In this document: positions 1 to 6,717 of the stretch, piece by piece
Numbering within the stretch: position 1 is the stretch's first letter
Layout of the letters: every line of letters begins with the position of its first letter
NCBI GenBank assembly: GCA_937907495.1
Contig: CALESS010000313.1
Coordinates: forward strand, 1-11,975
DNA length: 11,975 nt
Source: an uncultured Anaerolineaceae bacterium
Lineage (GTDB): Bacteria; Chloroflexota; Anaerolineae; Anaerolineales; Anaerolineaceae
Direction of reading: 5' to 3'
The notes under the pieces: generated by a model
What the model saw: the letters and a program-made list of their open reading frames with translations, nothing else
Told to the model about the DNA's origin: nothing
The model's database searches: none
Program-made: the position numbers and the translations under genes

Positions 1-702
1 TCCGAGGCATTGATGACCGCCGCCCAGGCGGTGGATAGCACCATCGGCACTTCGCTCAATCCCCGTACCCAGGCCGACCAGGATTTTGGTGCCAATCCCT
101 ATGTCCAAAACTACACCTTCCAGGATTATGGCGATGGAACCAACCACTTTTACACGACCACCTTCGAGGTGGTGGACTTTAAAGCACTCCTAGAAACCAC
201 CCACAATGATCTGTTGGATATCCAACTGGGGGAACTGGAAAATGGCAGCCTGGTGTACTCGCAGAGGCTGGTCTATAACACCGGAGCGGAGAGTATTACC
301 GCTACCAGCGAGATTTTGAAGCGCGCCTACGAGGCAGCCAAAGCCTCGGCAATGAAAAATGCCACCTGGCAGGTCACGCTGCATCTGCCGAATGTGATTT
401 CCACCAATGGAACGCAATCTGAAAATGTGGATGGCATCCTGTGGAGCTATCCGATGTCCATGGTAGCCAGCGCCAACCCGGCGCTTGAGCTGAAAGCTGA
501 ATACCGCAAGCCGCTCATCCCAACCAGACTTAGCGGGGCCGCCTGGTTCCCCTGGACGCTGGGCGGGGTGGGTGTGGTCGTGGTGGGCGTCATCCTGGCC
601 CTGGTGCTGGCTTCCGCCGCCCGCAAGCGCAAGGTTGCCGCCGCCTCTGCCTCATCCGGCTCGGATTTCGACTTCAACCAGACGGACGATTTCAACCTCT
701 AA
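1..702 (+). CDS. C-terminal part of a membrane-anchored protein with an acidic tail (5'-partial)
   Basis: The frame is open from base 1, so the true start lies upstream; 233 residues are visible. The visible part has a long soluble region, then one hydrophobic segment at about visible residues 185-206 (rich in V, G, L), an ARKRK basic stop-transfer patch, and a short Ala/Ser-rich tail ending SDFDFNQTDDFNL. The positive-inside rule puts the tail in the cytoplasm and the large domain outside. The stretch WQVTLHLPNVISTNG followed by ILWSYPM is faintly like the lipoprotein LppM/DUF3153 fold, where a beta domain precedes a single C-terminal helix; this is a weak resemblance only. A diverged copy of the last 31 codons lies at 4560-4655, so this gene has or had a paralogue next door. 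A strong terminator follows the stop. Function unknown; that it is a real gene is nearly certain. Confidence 0.8.
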   Translation, partial: SEALMTAAQAVDSTIGTSLNPRTQADQDFGANPYVQNYTFQDYGDGTNHFYTTTFEVVDFKALLETTHNDLLDIQLGELENGSLVYSQRLVYNTGAESITATSEILKRAYEAAKASAMKNATWQVTLHLPNVISTNGTQSENVDGILWSYPMSMVASANPALELKAEYRKPLIPTRLSGAAWFPWTLGGVGVVVVGVILALVLASAARKRKVAAASASSGSDFDFNQTDDFNL

Positions 703-722
703 ACCATCGCCCCTGAAAAATC

Positions 723-764
723 AACAACCCGGAAGTCTGCTTGACTTCCGGGTTGTTTGTTTTC
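723..764 (+). terminator. Rho-independent terminator after the first gene
   Basis: A perfect 15-bp inverted repeat (723-737 with 743-757) encloses a 5-base loop and runs directly into TGTTTTC. It starts 21 bases after the stop codon at 702. It separates the first gene from the AT-rich cassette that follows. Confidence 0.92.
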
Positions 765-906
765 GCAGAAGGTTTCTATCTCGAATAAGGATATTGTAAT
801 GTGACAAAAATCATATGGGGGGGGGGTGATTTATGTTACTTTCATTGGCGGTTGCAATATTATATCTTGTGAAAGAATTTCGGATTAATTACGAGGAGGG
901 GTTTGA
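765..906 (+). promoter_or_regulatory. AT-rich leader with a G10 tract upstream of the cassette
   Basis: This 142-base gap lies between the terminator and the Tat-signal gene, so it should hold the promoter of the three-gene cassette. A run of ten G at 817-826 is the most striking element. A -10-like TATTAT lies at 858-863, but no good -35 box stands at the right distance, so the promoter assignment is weak. The ribosome binding site AGGAGG at 894-899 is strong and 7 bases from the ATG at 907. Base composition turns AT-rich here compared with the first gene. Confidence 0.4.
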
Positions 907-1944
907 ATGGCTGATGATGAGAAATTCGATAGGCGGGGCTTCCTAAAATTCACACTAGTTTCAGGGTCAATTATTCTCGTTAATTTTATTGGGAAATTTC
1001 GGGGTTTTAGGTTTATTCCATCAGTTTTTGTAACTACTGAGACAGATCCTTATTTTTATGGAACAGATACTAGTTGGGCGGTAGACACAAAAGGAAGCAA
1101 TGCCTATAATTTTCCACAGAATTTTTATATAGGCAGAACAGGTGTTGGTGAAGTGATTTATAACGATTCTAGTTTTTATTCCGTAGCAGCTGACAAAGCG
1201 GGCTTTTATTTTACTCACACCTATTGGTGTCTAAAAGGCCCGTATTACAAATGGAGAGGAACCCGCACAGCCTATCAATATGGATACGATCAAGCAACAA
1301 AGGCTGCCTCGGCCTGGTATGACCATTATTGGTCAGCAAAAATTGGCGGGAGAACGATATTTGCCGATATTGAAGAAGGGACATCCAATGATCCTTTGTC
1401 AGATTACTACGATGGTTGGCGATATTACAGTAATGGGAATTATTATGTTGACTATGAAAATAATCATGCTGTACTTGAAGGCTTTCTTGATGGGATAAAT
1501 GAATATTCAAGAAATGGTGTAAATTTACATTTTAATCCTGGGATCTATACACGCTTGGATCTTTGGCAGAGCTGGTTTAATAATGCAAGTTATGATCCTG
1601 GACGTAGTTATGTGGTATGGTTAGCAGGTAATGCTTGTACGTTGCTGTGTTCACCATGTGGAACCTGTACAACTGCCAAGACTGAAGCAAACAACAAATT
1701 TCACACCATGAGAGATGTATCTTTTGGAAAATATAAGACAATAATTTGGCAGTTTTTTACTTCCGAGTGTCCTGCACCGGATTGTGCAGATTATGACATT
1801 AGCCGGCAACATGGTGAAGTAAGGTTTTCTCCTCTTCAAGTGCTTCATCTTCCAATAATCAGGCGAGATATTATTCCAGTAGATTCGATCGGCTCAACCG
1901 ATATGGAAGAATCGTATCCTTCATCACCAAACCCATATCCGTAA
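907..1944 (+). CDS. Tat-signal, GH25-like TIM-barrel protein with a Cys cluster
   Basis: The N-terminus carries a twin-arginine motif, DRRGFLKF (residues 8-15), followed by a hydrophobic stretch (16-28), so export in folded form by Tat is likely. The mature part looks like a glycoside hydrolase family 25 / DUF1906 (Rv2525c-like) TIM barrel. It has YGTDTSW near the start (51-57), the hydrophobic strand plus acids FADIEEG (Asp154, Glu156) where these families keep catalytic acids, PGIYTRLDLWQSW (211-223), and a final IIWQFF...DYDISR (279-300) like the closing WQY...D of GH25. The expected role is a cell-wall or sugar hydrolase outside the membrane. An unusual insert holds Cys244, 248, 251 and 254, with Cys288 and 293 nearby. 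The start is fixed by AGGAGG at 894-899. Codon use is AT-rich, unlike the flanking genes. The fold call is moderately sure; substrate unknown. Confidence 0.7.
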   Translation: MADDEKFDRRGFLKFTLVSGSIILVNFIGKFRGFRFIPSVFVTTETDPYFYGTDTSWAVDTKGSNAYNFPQNFYIGRTGVGEVIYNDSSFYSVAADKAGFYFTHTYWCLKGPYYKWRGTRTAYQYGYDQATKAASAWYDHYWSAKIGGRTIFADIEEGTSNDPLSDYYDGWRYYSNGNYYVDYENNHAVLEGFLDGINEYSRNGVNLHFNPGIYTRLDLWQSWFNNASYDPGRSYVVWLAGNACTLLCSPCGTCTTAKTEANNKFHTMRDVSFGKYKTIIWQFFTSECPAPDCADYDISRQHGEVRFSPLQVLHLPIIRRDIIPVDSIGSTDMEESYPSSPNPYP

Positions 1945-1982
1945 AGTATTAATAAACGTAAGCTTAAGATAAGGCAAAAGTT

Positions 1983-2933
1983 ATGGAAACACAAAAAGGT
2001 AATTGGCGTCAGGTGTTTTTTCCCGATAATCCCCCCAGTCGTATTGGATGTGGATTTACAAATTTTGCCGACCAAAGAACATTGTTATTCGGAGGCATAA
2101 ATTCTTTAACAGGATATTTAGAGGATACATGGTCGTTTGATAGTATTCAATGGGACCAGCTTCAAATTTCCTCGTCTCCATTTCCAAGGTATGGGATGGG
2201 TTTTGGATGGGATAGAATAAGCCAGAAAATTATAATTTTTGGGGGGAAGAATAATGATCATTTATTGGGAGACACTTGGCTTTTTGACGGTAATAACTGG
2301 TTGATACAAGATCCATTAATCTCACCACCACCTCGGATGAATAGCTGTTTGGATTGCCATTTAACCCAAAAGCAGATTATTTTATTTGGTGGAAAGGTCA
2401 ATAACGGAACAAAATATCTTCATAACTCTAATGATACATGGATATGGAATGGTTACAATTGGAGCCAACAATTTCCGGTTGATTCACCACCTATAAGATC
2501 AAATACAAATTTGGTATATGATCAAGAGAGAGATTACCTACTTATGTTTGGCGGAGAAGCGGGTGGAGGTTGCTATGATGACACATGGATATGGAATGGA
2601 ATGAATTGGATCCAACAACATAGTAATCATAGTCCATCAAATCGAATGGATTTTGGCCTGGTATTTCATGAAGAGAAACGAACTGTGGTTCTCTTCGGGG
2701 GTCAAACTACAAGAGGAATTGCGAGTGATACTTGGGTATGGGATGGAATTGATTGGACACAATTACAGGTTGTTCAATCCCCGCCTATTCAGGTAGCAAA
2801 TGGCGCCAAGTTAGCATACATTCCAAATATAAAAACCGTTGTCCTTTATAATGCTTATAAAGAAAAAGTTCCCATTTCTGATGAAAGCAGCACCATGATT
2901 GACCGTTCTGAATTCTGGGTATTAGAATATTAA
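1983..2933 (+). CDS. Six-blade Kelch-repeat beta-propeller protein
   Basis: The 316-residue protein consists almost wholly of Kelch repeats. Five copies show the diagnostic hydrophobic strand plus Gly pair (LFGG 35-38, IFGG 85-88, LFGG 134-137, MFGG 188-191, LFGG 237-240), each followed by D-T-W-x-[FW]-[DN]-x-x-x-W. A sixth copy (AKLAYIPNIKTVVLYNA, 275-291) has lost the GG pair. The N-terminal GNWRQ (6-10) matches the end of a repeat, and the C-terminal FWVLEY matches the middle of one. The ring therefore probably closes by sharing one blade between both ends. There is no signal peptide or membrane segment, although both neighbours appear exported. Kelch propellers usually bind proteins or sugars; the partner is unknown. 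It lies 38 bases after the previous stop with a weak AAGG ribosome site at 1971-1974, so translation may depend on the upstream gene. AT-rich. Confidence 0.85.
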   Translation: METQKGNWRQVFFPDNPPSRIGCGFTNFADQRTLLFGGINSLTGYLEDTWSFDSIQWDQLQISSSPFPRYGMGFGWDRISQKIIIFGGKNNDHLLGDTWLFDGNNWLIQDPLISPPPRMNSCLDCHLTQKQIILFGGKVNNGTKYLHNSNDTWIWNGYNWSQQFPVDSPPIRSNTNLVYDQERDYLLMFGGEAGGGCYDDTWIWNGMNWIQQHSNHSPSNRMDFGLVFHEEKRTVVLFGGQTTRGIASDTWVWDGIDWTQLQVVQSPPIQVANGAKLAYIPNIKTVVLYNAYKEKVPISDESSTMIDRSEFWVLEY

Positions 2934-2982
2934 AAATTTTGGGCTAAGAAGTCTTTAGCCAAATGTTAGGGGAGGCGAAAGA

Positions 2983-4398
2983 ATGTTCTATAAATCTGAT
3001 TTAATAACTATCTCACTTCGCTACATGGTTATTTTTGCCATTCTCTCCCTAACTGCTTGTAAAACGGAAAATCCTCTACCAACCGCCATCCATAATCCAA
3101 CACCTAATCCAAGCAATACTGTTACCCATGAGCAAATAAGTCCTACTGAACAACAACCAACATCGCCCCCCATTCAATCCACTCAAGCCAATCAAGAGAA
3201 ACAAATCACTCATCTCAAAATGATGGATAGCAAAATCGGATGGGCAGTGTACGCCCGGCCATTCCTCCGCCCGGAGGGCAGCCGGATCATCCGGACGATG
3301 GATGGAGGTCTGACCTGGCAGGATGTCACCCCTCCTGCAACTACGGGGATTTCAGACGTGAGGGCATTTTTTTTCATCGATCCAGCGAAGGCAGTGATTG
3401 TCACACAACGAAAGCCCGATTCACAATCCGCTGCCACTGAAATTGTGGCCTGGAAGACCGCAGACGGTGGTATTTCATGGCTGGCTGGCGAACCTGCCTA
3501 CTTTGATTCTTCATCCCCACAATTCTACCCGGATGAATTAATGTTCGTTGATCCGGATCATGGCTGGCTTTTAGGTGTAAGTGATGCCGGAATGAGAAAC
3601 CAAGTAGTACACTTTCTAATAACCAGCGATGGCGGCATACACTGGCAGGTTGTGTATGATTCTTCCCAACATATCACTGACCCCTTTACGCTTTGGGTGA
3701 ATGGTTATTATCCCTTTCTGGGTAGTTTCACTTTTTTGAATGAGACATCCGGCTGGTTTTCGGATGGAAATTTATTTTCCACACAAGATGGGGGAATTCA
3801 ATGGGCGCCAGTTGCCCTGACACCGCCTGGAGATTTCCCCGAGCTTGAGTGTGAAGGGGCTGGATGTGAATACCTGGTTTCCGTTTCAGCACCTCAATTT
3901 TTCACAAATCAAGACGGGATCCTGAACCTTAGAATTTATTTGAATACTGAAACCAATTTGGATGTATTGGTTTATTATCCAAACACCACCAATCGGATGT
4001 CTTTACCGGTTGCACAGTATATTTATCTGACCCGGGATGCAGGACAAACCTGGACTTCAAACCGGTTGCCGGCGTCAATTGGAACGGTTTCCTTCCAAGA
4101 TGCGAACACTGGCTGGCTGCTGGGAAATAGCGACCCAAATCCTGCTACACCCATCCAGATGTTTCAAACCCTCGATGGGGGATTAAATTGGACCTTAATC
4201 ATGGCTGATTGTCCGCTTCCACTAGGCAGCCAGATCCAGTTTGTTGATGAGACCACGGGGTTTGGATTTCTTGACTGGACAAGTGCAGATTTCTATCGGG
4301 ATTTTGATTACCGGTTGGAATCTTTCAGCGGTTCAATCCTTTTTATCACCCATGATGCAGGCGCAACCTGGGTGAAAATCGATTATATTGTGAATTGA
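2983..4398 (+). CDS. Lipoprotein with seven Asp-box (BNR / Ycf48-like) repeats
   Basis: The start is set by GGGGAGG at 2969-2975. Residues 14-26 form a hydrophobic signal ending in the lipobox LTAC, so Cys26 should be lipidated and the protein tethered outside the membrane. A Pro/Thr/Gln-rich linker (about 30-72) follows. The rest is a propeller with seven Asp boxes: DGGLTW (107-112), DGGISW (161-166), DGGIHW (216-221), DGGIQW (269-274), DAGQTW (352-357), DGGLNW (398-403) and DAGATW (458-463). Most are preceded by the GW[AFL] signature of the next blade (GWAV, GWLL, GWFS, GWLL). Seven boxes fit one complete seven-blade ring like Ycf48/HCF136 or sialidase-type propellers. No sialidase catalytic set is visible, so binding or assembly is likelier than hydrolysis. 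The signal and linker codons are AT-rich while the propeller from about 3236 is more GC-rich. Confidence 0.85.
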   Translation: MFYKSDLITISLRYMVIFAILSLTACKTENPLPTAIHNPTPNPSNTVTHEQISPTEQQPTSPPIQSTQANQEKQITHLKMMDSKIGWAVYARPFLRPEGSRIIRTMDGGLTWQDVTPPATTGISDVRAFFFIDPAKAVIVTQRKPDSQSAATEIVAWKTADGGISWLAGEPAYFDSSSPQFYPDELMFVDPDHGWLLGVSDAGMRNQVVHFLITSDGGIHWQVVYDSSQHITDPFTLWVNGYYPFLGSFTFLNETSGWFSDGNLFSTQDGGIQWAPVALTPPGDFPELECEGAGCEYLVSVSAPQFFTNQDGILNLRIYLNTETNLDVLVYYPNTTNRMSLPVAQYIYLTRDAGQTWTSNRLPASIGTVSFQDANTGWLLGNSDPNPATPIQMFQTLDGGLNWTLIMADCPLPLGSQIQFVDETTGFGFLDWTSADFYRDFDYRLESFSGSILFITHDAGATWVKIDYIVN

Positions 4399-4436
4399 TA
4401 ATTTTTTTACTCAACCTGCATGAAAAAAACCGCTAA

Positions 4437-4562
4437 TTAATTGGGTTTGACAGGTATTAATTGATCCAATAATTTCAACAACTCGCTGTTTTCCGGGATA
4501 TCAGACATTGAGTGGCCGTAGTGGACAAAGCGCACCCAGCCTTCCCAGTCAATCATCATCTG
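4437..4562 (-). pseudogene. 3' remnant of a redoxin gene
   Basis: Read on the minus strand, the last 41 codons (QMMIDWEG... to the TAA at 4439-4437) match the C-terminus of the redoxin at 7200-6718. WVRFVHYGHSMSDIPENSE here corresponds to RVRFVHYGHSMADIPENSE there. The match stops at the Gln codon 4562-4560. Beyond it the frame runs into antisense of another gene tail, so the 5' three quarters, including the redox-active site, are missing. The two copies differ clearly at the DNA level, so they are old paralogues and not a recent duplication. An open frame extends to 4667 but is a chimera without a plausible start. Considered non-functional. Confidence 0.85.
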
Positions 4563-4655
4563 GTGCTGGCTTCCGCGACCCGCAAGCGCAAACAGGCGGC
4601 GGCTTCCGGCGGCGGAGATTTCGATTTCAGCCAGACGGACGACTTCACCACTTGA
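4560..4655 (+). pseudogene. 3' remnant of a paralogue of the first gene in the window
   Basis: On the plus strand, 31 codons plus TGA match the end of the gene at 1-702. LVLASATRKRKQAAASGG is followed by GDFDFSQTDDFTT here, against LVLASAARKRKVAAAS and SDFDFNQTDDFNL there. The match begins in the middle of the membrane helix, at the same base (4560) where the redoxin remnant ends. No start codon or signal region remains, so it cannot make the membrane protein. A terminator follows 23 bases after the stop, just as one follows the intact copy after 20 bases, which argues this was once a complete gene. Confidence 0.85.
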
Positions 4656-4678
4656 TCTGGGCCGCAATCCGTTAAATG

Positions 4679-4716
4679 AAACGAGCCGGTCACTTGAAGA
4701 CCGGCTCGTTTGCTTT
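4679..4716. terminator. Bidirectional terminator between convergent units
   Basis: A perfect 13-bp inverted repeat (4679-4691 with 4699-4711, AAACGAGCCGGTC and its complement) surrounds a 7-base loop. The stem ends in A/T runs on both sides, so it can work for the plus-strand remnant and for the minus-strand operon that ends at 4730. Confidence 0.85.
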
Positions 4717-4729
4717 CAGGGAGTAAAGG

Positions 4730-5518
4730 TTACGATTTTTTAGGCTTTGGCAGCCAGGGGATAAAGGCGCTGGTGCGCTCAATGTAATCCTTGTATCCGG
4801 GCCGGGTTTCGAGCGTTTTTTCTAGCAGGGCCACACCGGAGACGCGCAGCAGCAGAGTGGTCATCAAAATGGGGCTGTAGATGCTCCACCAGCCGCCGGC
4901 CGCCGCTGCCACGAGGTAATAGCCCCACCACTGGGCGGAATCGCCAAAGTAATTGGGATGCCGGGTGTAGCGCCAGACTCCGCCATCCATCACCTTGCCT
5001 TTGTTGGCCGGGTTGGCTTTGAAACGTGCCAACTGGTAATCGCCCACCGCCTCGAAGAAGAACCCCACCAGCCACAGGGCCGCGCCCAGGAAATCCAGCA
5101 GGGTAAGCTGCGCCGGCCCGCTTTTCACTTGGGCAGCCAGCAGCGGGACGGAGATGATCCATAGCAGCACCCCTTGCAGCAGGAAGACCTTGAAGAAGCT
5201 TCTCCACCACCAGGCCGGGCCGTTTTCCTTGCGCCACTTCTGATAGCGGAAATCCTCGGGCTTGCCGGCGTTGCGCAGGAAGATGAAGATCGAAAGGCGC
5301 AACCCCCAGAGGGTGACCAGGGCGGTGATGAGCAGCTTGCGCGGCAGGTAACCCTCGGGAGTGAGGGCAAAATACAGCCAGGCGGCAATGACAAAACCGC
5401 TCCCCCAGAAGATGTCCACAATGCTGGCGTTTTTCAGCGCCAGGCTCAGCAACCAGAGCAGGATCATCAATCCCATGATGACCGCCAGGCTGATGCCATA
5501 AATTTCAAAAAACGTCAT
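4730..5518 (-). CDS. DUF1295 family membrane protein (steroid 5-alpha-reductase / ICMT-like fold)
   Basis: The 262-residue protein is strongly hydrophobic, with helices at about 8-28, 32-52, 61-82, 108-128, 140-158 and 196-228. It carries the DUF1295 signature: EAVGDYQLARFKANP (156-170), then GGVWRYTRHPNYFGD (179-193), then a C-terminal LLEKTLETRPGYKDY...FIPW. In the related 5-alpha-reductase and isoprenylcysteine methyltransferase families, the RHPxY region binds the nucleotide or SAM cofactor. The substrate of the bacterial proteins is mostly unknown. The length is typical of the family. The start at 5518 is preceded by GGAGG six bases upstream. It is the last gene of the operon, 12 bases after the DegV stop, and is followed by the bidirectional terminator. 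Confidence 0.88.
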   Translation of the reverse strand: MTFFEIYGISLAVIMGLMILLWLLSLALKNASIVDIFWGSGFVIAAWLYFALTPEGYLPRKLLITALVTLWGLRLSIFIFLRNAGKPEDFRYQKWRKENGPAWWWRSFFKVFLLQGVLLWIISVPLLAAQVKSGPAQLTLLDFLGAALWLVGFFFEAVGDYQLARFKANPANKGKVMDGGVWRYTRHPNYFGDSAQWWGYYLVAAAAGGWWSIYSPILMTTLLLRVSGVALLEKTLETRPGYKDYIERTSAFIPWLPKPKKS

Positions 5519-5530
5519 CCTTGCCTCCTG

Positions 5531-6367
5531 TTATTCTTTGCTTACGCTGGCAAAACCCACCACACCGGGGCCGATATGGGCGCCCAGCACCGGGTTGATC
5601 ACCTCAAACCAGGTGTCGGATTTCGGCAAAAGACTGCTGACGGAATCTTTCAAGGCTTGCGCCTGTTCCATGGCGTTGGAATGCAGGAAGGCCAGCCTCT
5701 CAAACGGGCCATAGCTTTGCAGCATGGTCTGCAAGCGTTTAATGGCGTTCTTCTGCGTGCGCACCCGCTCCACCCCGGAAACTCCATCAAACATCTTCAA
5801 GATGGGCTTGATTTGAAAGACCTCGCCGATGGTGGAAACGACGGCGTTCATCCGGCCGCTGCGCCTCAAGAATTTGAGGGTATCCAGCGCCGCCCAGACG
5901 TGGGTGCGCATAATTTGCGCCTCCAGGATGGGCAGGATTTCGCGGATGGTCTTCCCCTCGCCGGCCAGCAGGGCGGCCTTTTCCACCAGGAGGCCGGTGC
6001 CCAGGCTAAGCTGGCGCGAGTCCAGCACTTCCACCGGTACCGAGGTGGTCTCGGCAGCCGCGGTACGGGCTACATTGACCGTGGCGCTCAGGCTGGTGGA
6101 AATGTGGATGGAGAGCACCTCGCTGGCGCCTTCATCCACCAGGGAATCATAGACGGCGCGGAATTTTTGCGGCGAAGGAACAGCCGTGCTGGGATGTTCC
6201 GCAAAGGTGGGCAGCCGGTCGTAAAATTCCTGGCGGGAGATATCAATCCCATCCAGGTAGTCCCGGTTGCCGGTGTGAATGTAAAGCGGGATGACGCGGA
6301 TCCCGAGATCGGCCACCACCTGGGCTGGCAGATCGCAAGTGCTATCGGTGACAATTCGAACGGTCAT
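5531..6367 (-). CDS. DegV family fatty-acid-binding protein
   Basis: The sequence is a full-length (278 residues) DegV protein. It has TDSTCDLP at 7-14, the TAVPSP loop at 61-66 (TSQPS in many members), the lipid-carboxylate-binding region SIHISTSLSATVNVAR at 86-101, DSRQLSLGTG at 116-125, LKFLRRSGRM at 164-173 and the closing LGAHIGPG at 261-268. DegV/FakB proteins hold a fatty acid in a closed pocket, and in Firmicutes they present it to the kinase FakA; no FakA lies in this window. The protein is cytosolic. The start ATG (6367-6365) is one base after the TGA of the preceding gene, so translation is probably coupled. A GGAG ribosome site lies inside that gene's end. Confidence 0.93.
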   Translation of the reverse strand: MTVRIVTDSTCDLPAQVVADLGIRVIPLYIHTGNRDYLDGIDISRQEFYDRLPTFAEHPSTAVPSPQKFRAVYDSLVDEGASEVLSIHISTSLSATVNVARTAAAETTSVPVEVLDSRQLSLGTGLLVEKAALLAGEGKTIREILPILEAQIMRTHVWAALDTLKFLRRSGRMNAVVSTIGEVFQIKPILKMFDGVSGVERVRTQKNAIKRLQTMLQSYGPFERLAFLHSNAMEQAQALKDSVSSLLPKSDTWFEVINPVLGAHIGPGVVGFASVSKE

Positions 6368-6368
6368 T

Positions 6369-6716
6369 TCATCTCCGCAGCAGCAGGATCACGCCAAAGA
6401 CGACCTCAATCGCCAGGCTGATCCAGTTGGATGAAGCCGTGGATTGATCCAGGAAGATGGAAACCAGGCGCACCGCGGCGATCGCCAGGTAACCCAGCCC
6501 CAGCACCTGGTAGGCCGTTTCACCAAAGATGAAGGGGGCCACCCCCAGGGCGATGAACAGGCCGCCAAAAATGGAGCGAATCTCCGAAATGCCACGCGGC
6601 CCATCGGCAAGCAGGCCGGTGAAGCCATAGACGGCAGTGGGCCTGATTAACGCCAGCAGACCGGTGCCGGCGGTACCCACGGCAGCAATAATTTTCAAAA
6701 TCAGTAGAAAGCTCAT
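6369..6716 (-). CDS. DUF4345 small membrane protein
   Basis: The 115-residue protein has four hydrophobic helices (about 4-24, 48-66, 70-89, 97-113) and the typical DUF4345 core ADGPRGISEIRSIFGGLFIALG (about 37-58). Members are small integral membrane proteins of unknown function. A longer open frame upstream is only a shadow of the redoxin gene. The ATG at 6716-6714 is chosen because GGAGG inside the redoxin end precedes it and the redoxin stop (TAA 6720-6718) is one base away (TAAcATG). It is translationally coupled to the redoxin and to DegV downstream. Confidence 0.85.
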   Translation of the reverse strand: MSFLLILKIIAAVGTAGTGLLALIRPTAVYGFTGLLADGPRGISEIRSIFGGLFIALGVAPFIFGETAYQVLGLGYLAIAAVRLVSIFLDQSTASSNWISLAIEVVFGVILLLRR

Positions 6717-6717
6717 G

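Noticed and set aside
2938..2963. Small inverted repeat (GGCTAA/TTAGCC) after the Kelch gene as a terminator
   Set aside because: Only six base pairs and no T run follow. It more likely does not stop transcription into the lipoprotein gene.
4402..4429. T7 / A7 inverted repeat after the lipoprotein gene
   Set aside because: The stem would be A-T only with a 14-base loop, too weak to call a terminator.
4437..4667. A 76-residue minus-strand ORF
   Set aside because: Its N-terminal half is antisense of the first-gene tail; only the C-terminal 41 residues are redoxin. It is a chimera of two remnants.
5174..6421. Long plus-strand ORF of 415 codons
   Set aside because: It is antisense to DUF1295 and DegV, low-complexity in Gln/His/Gly, without a ribosome site. 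It is a shadow of GC-rich coding sequence.
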